A stretch of 64,000 nt of DNA from Hippopus hippopus (lineage: Eukaryota; Mollusca; Bivalvia; Cardiida; Cardiidae). The translations under genes and the position numbers were made by a program. Location of the stretch: positions 48,930,311-48,994,310 of the forward strand of contig OX328106.1 in the NCBI GenBank assembly GCA_946811185.2. The letters are read 5' to 3'. The notes below the pieces were generated by a model. That model was given only the letters and a program-made list of their open reading frames with translations. It was not told the DNA's origin and did not search any database. Positions 57,222 through 64,000 of the stretch are shown one piece after another (within the stretch, counting starts at the first letter, position 1; every line of letters begins with the position of its first letter).

Positions 57222-60200
57222 CACCAGAAAGACAAAATTTTGTTATTGCTTAACTTTTTACAAAACAACAAATTTTAGACTGGTTCAAATTGAAAGAGCT
57301 TGCAGACAACAAATTAAGGATGGCTAAAATGCTGGAATTTGTCCTTTACAGAATCAAAAAAATTTTGGAAAAAGGAGAAAATGCTGGTTACCAGCATTTT
57401 CTCCTTTTCCCACATTATTATGCCCCCCCTTCAACGAAGTGGGGGTATATTGCTTTGCTAATGTCGGTCGGTCCGTTGGTCGGTCCGTCGGTAGACCTTA
57501 CCTTGTCCGGATGATAACTAGACACAGAATTGACCTAGGTTCGTCAAATTTGGCACAGACATGCGTCTCGGAGTGTAGATGATCCCTATTGATTTTGAGG
57601 TCAATTGGTCAAAGGTCAAGGTCGCAGTGACCGTCAACATGTTGATATATAGACCAAACCTTGTCCGGATGATAACTAGACACAGAATTGACCTAGGTTT
57701 GTCAAATTTGGCACAGACATTCGTCTCAGAGTGTAGATGATCTCTATTGATTTTGAGGTCAATCGGTCAAAGGCCAAGGTCATAGTGACCGTCAACATGT
57801 TGATATGTAGACCTAACCTTGTCCGGATGATAACTAGACACAGAATTGACCTAGGTTCGTCAAATTTGGCACAGACATGCATCTTGGACTGTAGATGATC
57901 CCTATTGATTTTGAGGTCAATCGGTCAAAGGTCAAGGTCACACTGACCATCAATATGTTGATAGATAGACCAAACCTTGTCCGGATGATAACTAGACACA
58001 GAATTGACCTAGGTTCATCAAATTTGGCACAAACATGTGTCTCGGAGTGTAGATGATCCCTATTGATTTTGAGGTCAATCGGTCAAAGGTCAAGGTCACA
58101 GTGGCCTTCAACTTAATGATATTTAGACCTAACCTTGTCCGGATGATAACTAGACACAGAATTGACATAGGTCCTTCAAATTCTTACAGATATTCATCTT
58201 GGAGTGTAAATGATCCCTATCGATTTTAAGGTTAATCCGTGCCGAAAAGAACATCAATAACCCAGTCTGTGTATCGGTGACTGTTTACAATCTTGTATGT
58301 ATACACACGGAGGTGTGTATAATTATGCGAACTGTTGACAGATTATCACGTTTAACAATTGAAGTGGGCTATAAATCAAAAAGATCACGTCAATATTTCC
58401 CAGTCAATTCTTTTGATATCAGTTCATGAACTGTGCCACTTCCTGTATCAATGTGGCAGTAGGGGGGCATGACTGTTTTACAAACAGATATCTTGTTTTC
58501 AAAAGCTTTTTCCTTCAGGGTGGTTAAAACTCGGGATTGTGTGGTAAAGGGTTAAATCAAAAGTAATTTCAGAAGACAAATGTGGGTCAAATGGTAGGAT
58601 GGTTCTTTGAAAAGTTGAGAACATTGTTGTGTAAAAGAGAGGATTCTGGTTACCAGCATTTTCTCTCCTTTTCCCTCAATGTTTTAGACTACCGTCATCA
58701 TCAAGGTTGTTAAAACTCAAGAGTGGTTGTTGAAGGGTTAAGAAGTCTTATATCATGCATGTGCAAATTACATGGCCTGATTCAAAAGTTGCTCCCCTTG
58801 TTTTCAAGACCCTAAAAAAATGGGATTAAGGTAGTAGACCCCTAACGCTTCTAGTGCAACATGCAATGAAATTTCTTGATAGCTGATAAATAAGGATTTA
58901 TACTGATATAATACCTTTGCACATTTTCAACGGACCAGAAATTCCTTTGATGTCCATCTTGAAATTATTTGTTGATACTTTTGTTAGTTTCTGGAAAAGG
59001 GAGGTAATTATTATTTCCCTTTGTAATGAGAATATAAAGGTTTAAGATTTATAAATGATCATTTTAAGAAGGAAAGAAAGGAAAAATATCTCCAAAAGCA
59101 AAAAAGCATAATTGCATCCGCAACAGAATGTATTAGGAAACTTAGAAAGATTTGAAGAAATCAGCTAATTCCACAATGTAAATGAAATAATTATTATATT
59201 TGTTGCAATAGTAACCTTTTCCCTAACAATCCAAAGTTTTAATTACCCTGAGGCAGAAGGCTTTCAAAAACATAAGTTGAAAAGAAAAAAATGCTGGTTA
59301 CCGGTATTTTCTCCGTTCCGCACAATGTTTTCCACTCTTTCAGAAATGAATTCCATCATTTGAGATATATGTGACTCGTCACGCAAACAGGGACCATCTG
59401 GGAACTGGGAAAAGTGTCCAACCTGGTCAGACTGCGCAGATTGCGCAGGCTGACCAGGGTGAACACTTTTCACTTTTATGATATTGTTTGCATGCAAAGT
59501 GGTCATTCTACTTTACTATACAATCATTTTTGAATTATTAACTTAAATTGACCTGCACTATCTTTCATATGTTTTCATCTAATTCATGTATGGAATTTAC
59601 AGATTGTCCCTTTTCGCGTGGCGGGTCACATATGTAATTTGTCATCTTCAAGTGCTTTCAGTATGGACTCCTCTCTAGTTTTATCTTCTGGTGAAAAGTT
59701 AAAAGCTAACAAAAAAAAAAAAAAATAAAATATAACCATATTTTATTTTTTTTTAGCTGAATGTTTCGTCTGAAAAAAGGAATTCTGTGGGCACCATTTA
59801 TATAGACTTTCTCTTGTTCTTCAGAGTTGTTTCATCTTGCATATTATTTACATTAACTTTTCAAATTTAGACAGATATGAATTCTTATGGTATCGTTCAT
59901 TTTCATTTCTTTTTTGTTGTACCTAGATATCTTGGGAGGAAATAGCTTGCAGTTTACCATTATCGACAGTGTGAGTGACAATTCTGTCATAAAAGATATT
60001 GACCAGATAACAGTGATGGCTGACTATGGAGAAAGCTATGCTAAGTGTGAGGAAGACATATATGTTGTAAGTAAGCCGGTCAATCATGCTATTAAAGGAG
60101 AGAATGGTATCGCATGTACTGATCATAACCAGAAACCTATCCAGGGCTGCCTGTCTGAGGTTTTTGAAGATAAAACTGGTATATTGGGTGAAGATCACAT

Positions 60201-61161
60201 AGAGGATGGAATGCAAATTTTACCAAGGGAGGGAGATACTCCTAAAACCGACAAGTCGATACATGTACTTCACAAACCTGAGCTGGAAAAAGAAACGGCA
60301 AAGGATAAGCAAGCATGTTTTGAGGAGGAAAAAAGGCAGCAAAATGAAAAGAGGATGCCAGTGAAGCATCCAATTCACTGCAATGACTGTAACATGACTT
60401 ACAGCTCAGTGAAACGTTTTGAAACTCATAAAGCTAAAAATGGAGGTCACTGTGTATTTCCATGTGAATATTGTGGTAAAGTAATTAAACACAGATATTC
60501 CCAATACTTGTTACATATACGATCTGCACATACAAAAGAAAGACCACGCATTTGTCACATATGTGGTAAAGGGTTTTTACATCCTAACCAACTCAGGAAT
60601 CATATGAGAAGACACACAGGTGAAAAACCGTGTGTTTGTGAGCAATGTGGATGTGCATTTTACACTCCCTCAGGATTAAAAGCACACATAAAACAACACC
60701 ATACTACACAATGCCTTGACAATGTGCAATGTGATATTTGTGGTCTAACATTCACAAGTCGGCGTCTCCTTAAAGGACATAAAATCAGTACACACACGGA
60801 GAAGAAATATGCTCAGTGCAACATATGTGAAAGAAAATTCAAACGTAATTTTAACTTGAAAAATCATATTTTGTTTAAACATTCAGATATTCGAAACTAT
60901 GAGTGTAATGTATGTGGTAAATTCTATAAAACCCCAGCCTGCCTCAGGACACACAGTTTGTCACATAAGGAAGAAAAGTCTTTACTATGTAGTTATTGTG
61001 GAAAGGGATTCCATGATAAAAAGGAACTGAAACAACATGAAAGAACTCATACAGGTGAAAAACCATATCAATGTGACATATGTGGTAACAGATTTAATCG
61101 GCCAGGTAATTTGAGAACACATAGGAGAGTACATTTTAAAAAAAAAAGATTAAAAAATTGA
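56738..61161 (+). CDS. C2H2 zinc-finger protein, nine fingers (paralogue 2)
   Basis: The leader exon begins after a TTACAG acceptor (56719). The ATG at 56738 encodes MENYLLLLYVTL...KGWIFNKI and ends at 56834 before a good GTAACC donor. The large exon (59927-61161) follows a TACCTAG acceptor, giving 443 residues. The leader matches paralogue 1 at 25 of 32 positions. A variable acidic middle (33-180) leads to a Cys2-His-Cys unit from residue 184 (CNDC...HKAKNGGHC), then eight C2H2 fingers with two TGEKP linkers and a basic end (FKKKRLKN). Finger spacing and order match paralogue 1, while the helix residues that read DNA differ, so the two likely bind different sites. The intron is 3.1 kb against 355 bp in the paralogue, lengthened by a SINE, MITE-A copies, MITE-D and a tandem-core element. 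Confidence 0.88.
56912..57128 (-). mobile_element. Second SINE type, tRNA-headed
   Basis: The same family as 29541-29765. Minus-strand box A is GTGAGGTAGAGCGTCGGCC and box B is GAGTTTGATACCC; the end is GTAAAATAAATATGTTTAAA. It lies in the zinc-finger gene intron. Confidence 0.8.
57197..57222. repeat. Poly-T run
   Basis: A run of about 25 T inside the zinc-finger gene intron. Confidence 0.95.
57250..58555 (-). mobile_element. MITE-A copy split by the 158-bp tandem-core element
   Basis: The left part (57250-57416, TTAACTTTTTACAAAACAAC to CTCCTTTTCCCACATT) ends at the outer right arm. It resumes TTTTCAAAAGCTTTTTCC at about 58496 and ends TTAA at 58552-58555. Confidence 0.88.
57417..58495. mobile_element. 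Tandem-core element, 158-bp units
   Basis: It starts ATTATGCCCCCCTTCAACGA. CTTGTCCGGATGATAACTAG recurs at 57502, 57660, 57818, 57976 and 58134, exactly 158 bp apart. A ~190-bp unique tail ends AGTAGGGGGGCATGACTG then CAGATATCTTG; GGGGGGCAT mirrors the start. The plan is the same as at 40309-41505. Confidence 0.85.
58556..58741 (-). mobile_element. MITE-A copy, left end missing
   Basis: It abuts the previous copy at its TTAA. Core GGTTACC with an eroded left arm; it ends GAAGGGTTAA. Confidence 0.75.
58742..59208. other. Intron sequence, no feature seen
   Basis: AT-rich intron sequence of the zinc-finger gene. Confidence 0.45.
59209..59706 (+). mobile_element. MITE-A copy split by MITE-D
   Basis: The left part has core GCTGGTTACCGGTATTTTC and reaches 'CCATCATTTGAG'. 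After MITE-D it resumes ATTTGTCATCTTCAAGTGC and ends GGTGAAAAGTTAA. Confidence 0.78.
59364..59632. mobile_element. MITE-D inserted in MITE-A
   Basis: The ends are ATATGTGACTCGTCACGC and GCGTGGCGGGTCACATAT. Inside is a near-perfect hairpin, AACCTGGTCAGACTGCGC / GCGCAGGCTGACCAGG, bounded by AAAAGTGT / ACACTTTT. Confidence 0.82.
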
Positions 61162-61204
61162 GAGGGTCATGATTTATCTTTATTTTTGTCATACTTTTTG
61201 TTAG

Positions 61205-61432
61205 TTAACTCTTTACCAAACGACAGAGTTTTAGACCAGTCCAAATTGAAAGTATTTGCAGACGACAAAATAAATGTGGCTGAAAAATTGAAATTTGTTG
61301 TCGGAAGGGTAGAAAACTTTGTGGGAAAAGGAGAAAATGCTGGTTACCAGCATTTTCTCCTTTTCCACAATGTTTTGAAAAGGCTTCTTTCTCAAGGTCG
61401 TTAAAAGTCAGGACTGTGTGGTAATGGGTTAA
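61205..61432 (-). mobile_element. MITE-A copy just past the zinc-finger stop
   Basis: TTAA stands at both ends, 228 bp, 44 bp after the stop codon. It therefore probably sits in the 3' UTR and would put a ~30-bp-arm hairpin in the transcript. Confidence 0.92.
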
Positions 61433-61554
61433 TCGGGAAATAACAGGATCACAAGGTTACATATTTCATAGTTATGACCAGTGAAAGCATTGTGGTCATT
61501 ACTGGAAACAGCAGCTCTAAAAATACATGGATAGGTGAAATGGCCACTGCAATT

Positions 61555-61779
61555 TTAACCCTTTACCAAACAATCCCAGGTTTTAAGGATCCTGGAAAAG
61601 AAGGCTGTGAAATCATTGTGGAAAAAGGAGAACATGCTGCTAACCAGCATTTTCTCCTTTTTCCACAATGTTTTCTACCCCATCAGAGACCTAAAGCTAA
61701 TTTATGTCAATTCTAATTTTTGTAGTCTGCAGATGCTCTCAGTTTAGAAGAGTCTAAAATTTGTCGTTTGAAATAGAGC
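61555..61779 (+). mobile_element. MITE-A copy with one paired change
   Basis: It starts TTAACCCTTTACCAAAC. Both arms carry G-to-A / C-to-T at the same step (GTGGAAAAAGG and CCTTTTTCCAC). The left arm also has unpaired changes. The right end is eroded. Confidence 0.85.
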
Positions 61780-61857
61780 ACTCAACAGGTGTCTGGCAAA
61801 ATCTTCAATGGCAAAAATTCAAATTCAAGCAATAACTAACATTTGTGTTCACTTTCC

Positions 61858-61930
61858 TTAAGCCTTTACCACGCAATTTAGAGTTTTTACAACCCTGAGA
61901 ATGGAAGGCAATTGATAACATCGTAGGATA
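61858..61930 (+). mobile_element. MITE-A left-end fragment
   Basis: TTAAGCCTTTACCACGC through GATAACATCGTAGGA; the rest is missing. Confidence 0.65.
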
Positions 61931-62059
61931 ACATCATTTCCTAAGCAGTTATATCAGCGATAAAGCAATTTTCCGAGTATTATGGATCTCTCAAGCGGGC
62001 GAAAAAGGGAAAAAGCTGTTTAGAATATTACTTTGGAAAGCACAGTTGGGTCAGTACCT

Positions 62060-62728
62060 ACCTCTAGTTCAAGTGTTGATGATAAAACCCCACAGAAACG
62101 CCACTTTCAATGAAAATGGCCCAAGGACAATCAGTTCAAAAGTTGTTTTGTTAACTCTTTACCAAACGACAAAATCTTAGTCTGGTCCAAATCGAAAGCA
62201 TTTGCAGACGACAAAATAAACATGACTCAAGAAAGGAAACTTGACTGAAAGAGTAGAAAACATTGTGGGAAAAGGAGCATTTTCTTCTTTTCCCACAGTG
62301 TTTTCAGAAGGCGTCTTCCTCAGGGTCGTAAAAACCAGGGATTGTTTGGTAAAGAGTTAATGAGAAAATTAAACTGTAGTTTGAGTGATGAATAAGGAAG
62401 TTAAATCCTTCTGTGAGCAGATATCTGAATTTTCGAAAGTACTGTTGATGGAATATTTCTTCATTCTTATAGGATTAATGGAGGAAAGACAGTTGGGTCA
62501 GTAACAATAATGATTCCTGCAGTGTTGCAGTTTGATTAGCATTGTATTCATAGATACATGAATGAGAATAAACTTGTTACACAAAAAGGCAACTCTAATT
62601 GAATAAAAAGGTTAACAGTTAGTTTTAAAGAATGATGTTTTATGTGTGGCCTCTAGTTTGGTCCCCCTATTTCAATGTCTGTGGGCCCAATGGGACCCCT
62701 TACAGCCAAAGCTAGATTGGACACTGGG
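62060..62728. mobile_element. Broken copy of the 39300-39830 element
   Basis: Pieces match: 'ACAATCAGTTCAAAAGTTG' (62130) and 'CTGCAGTGTTGCAGTTTGAT' through 'GCTAGATTGGACAC' (62490-62728). A MITE-A (62151-62360) interrupts it. Confidence 0.6.
62151..62360 (-). mobile_element. MITE-A copy
   Basis: TTAA stands at both ends. The inner core is deleted (GGGAAAAGGAGCATTTTCTTC), leaving shortened arms. Confidence 0.9.
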
Positions 62729-62759
62729 TTCAGTGCTGCAAGGGTAAAAATGATCTGTC

Positions 62760-63900
62760 CATAATGAAAGACACCATATCAGTATATTATAGTAACTGAA
62801 CAAAGCTACATGAGTACACCTAATGAAGGACAATATATTGGTACATACATTATAGTTACTGAACACAAGCTACACGAGTACAACTAATGAAAGACAATAT
62901 ATCAGAATTTTAGATCTATAGAAACTAAACTTAAGCTACATGAGTACACCTGGTGAAAAACAACATTCCAGTAAATTTAAGTAACTGGACATAAGCTACT
63001 ATGTACAAGAGTACACTTTATGAAAGACAACATGTCAGTATATTTTAGTAACTGAACGTAAGCTTTATGAGAATGTCTAATGAAAGACAACATATTAGTA
63101 TATTGTAGTATATGAACGTAAGCTACATGAGTTAATCTAATGAAAGATGTATATCATAGTAATTGAACATAAACTACTTGAATACACTTAATTAATACTA
63201 TTGTAAGACAACATGCAAGAACACCTGATGTAAGGTTACATCCAAGTTTATAAACCTTTACTAAACGACAAAATTTTAGACTGGTCCAAATTGAAAGTAC
63301 TTGTAGACGACAAAATAAACATATCTCAAAAATTGAAATTTGTTTCCAGCAGGGTAGAAAACATTGCGGGAAAAGGAGAAAATGCTGGTTACCAGCATTT
63401 TCTCCTTTTCCCACAATGTTTTCAAAAGGCTTATATCCCAGGGTCGTAAAAACCAGGGATTGCTTGGTAAAGGGTTAAAGCAACTAAACATAAGCTACAT
63501 GAAAGCTAAAAGAGTGCACGTGATGAAAGACAACATATCAGTAAGTTATAGTTACTGAACATATAAGCAACATGAGGGCACAAAATAAAAGATGCATACA
63601 AGTATATTATAGTTTCTGAACATAAGCTACATGAGTACATCCAACAAAAAGACAACATATCGGTAAATGTATATCATATTTACTTAACACAAACTACACA
63701 AGTACACCTAATGAAAGACAACTTTCCAGCAATACAGTTACTGAAGGTAAGCTGCATGAGTAAACCTAATGAAACACAGATTATTATAGTAACTGAACAT
63801 AAGCTACACGAGTACAAACTGAAGATGAGCTACATGAGTACACCTAATGAAAGACCACATTCCACTGTATTAAAATAACTGAATACAAGATACTAGACTG
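62760..63900. repeat. ~60-bp degenerate satellite
   Basis: Units such as 'ACTGAACATAAGCTACATGA' plus 'GTACACCTAATGAAAGACAA' repeat roughly every 55-65 bp through the stretch. It is interrupted by a MITE-A at 63251-63478. Units vary in length and sequence; I count at least fifteen. Confidence 0.85.
63251..63478 (-). mobile_element. MITE-A copy inside the satellite
   Basis: It starts TATAAACCTTTACTAAACGAC and ends GGTAAAGGGTTAA. The inner arms are intact around GGTTACC; one outer left-arm change (ATTGCGGG) is unpaired. Confidence 0.9.
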
Positions 63901-63939
63901 AGCACACCTAAGACATGAAAGAAACAATGTTTAATATTT

Positions 63940-64000
63940 TGACCCTCTACCAAACAGTCTCATGTTGTAATGATACTAAATATGAAGGCTCTTGATAACA
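63940..64000 (+). mobile_element. MITE-A left end, cut by the window edge
   Basis: 'ACCCTCTACCAAACAGTCTC' and the following left body run to the last base. Confidence 0.65.

Noticed and set aside
5901..63558. Many short frames sharing a peptide like GKGENAGYQHFLLFPQCF
   Set aside because: They are translations of the MITE-A core palindrome in different copies and frames, on both strands. There is no ATG, splice or frame consistency outside the core.

Overview
The window looks like nuclear DNA from an invertebrate, most likely a marine bivalve. It is AT-rich, gene-poor and crowded with nested DNA transposons. I base the bivalve call on the tandem-core elements with ~160-bp units (pearl/Helitron-like in style), the tRNA-headed SINEs ending in a 'GTTTAACGCCG'-type module, and the many palindromic MITEs. 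This is inference from repeat style, not a database match.

Host genes are few. (1) The first two coding exons of a PH-domain gene lie on the minus strand (9170-9033 and 1293-1073); the rest runs off the left edge. (2) Two paralogous C2H2 zinc-finger genes lie on the plus strand (41835-43563 and 56738-61161). Each has a short 32-codon leader exon spliced to one large exon carrying nine fingers, so they are products of a local duplication. (3) A THAP-type zinc-finger exon is on the minus strand (36050-35850), inside a transposon-like unit. (4) Two weaker candidate exons lie at 17695-17456 and 51795-51626. An apparently intact Tc1-like transposase (24672-23647) is the only full transposase.

Layout. 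0.3-16.6 kb: PH-gene exons and a 7.7-kb intron with a 1.26-kb foldback, then dense MITE-A copies. 19.4-25.6 kb: a transposon nest with a mariner inside an older mariner, two CAGGG-ended hAT-like elements, and a Tc1-like element inside the second. 27-34 kb: another CAGGG element, MITE-B and MITE-C copies, SINEs and a second foldback. 34-39 kb and 47.6-48.6 kb: three elements whose ends are inverted arrays of a short motif. 40-41.6 kb and 57.4-58.5 kb: two tandem-core elements (162-bp and 158-bp units), both inserted in the core of MITE-A copies. 51.8-54.4 kb: a hAT with a perfect 8-bp target duplication. 62.7-63.9 kb: a ~60-bp satellite.

The dominant repeat, here called MITE-A, is about 229 bp, flanked by TTAA, and ends in TTAACCCTTTACC / GGTAAAGAGTTAA. 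Its centre is an almost perfect 67-bp palindrome around one unpaired base. I call a copy '+' when the end reading CCCTTTACCAAACAATCC is on the left, and '-' when the left end reads CTCTTTACCAAACGACAAAA. Several copies carry matching changes in both palindrome arms, the most unusual signal in the window. MITE-B, -C and -D have different ends but share a related GC-rich hairpin module. All element names here are local labels.
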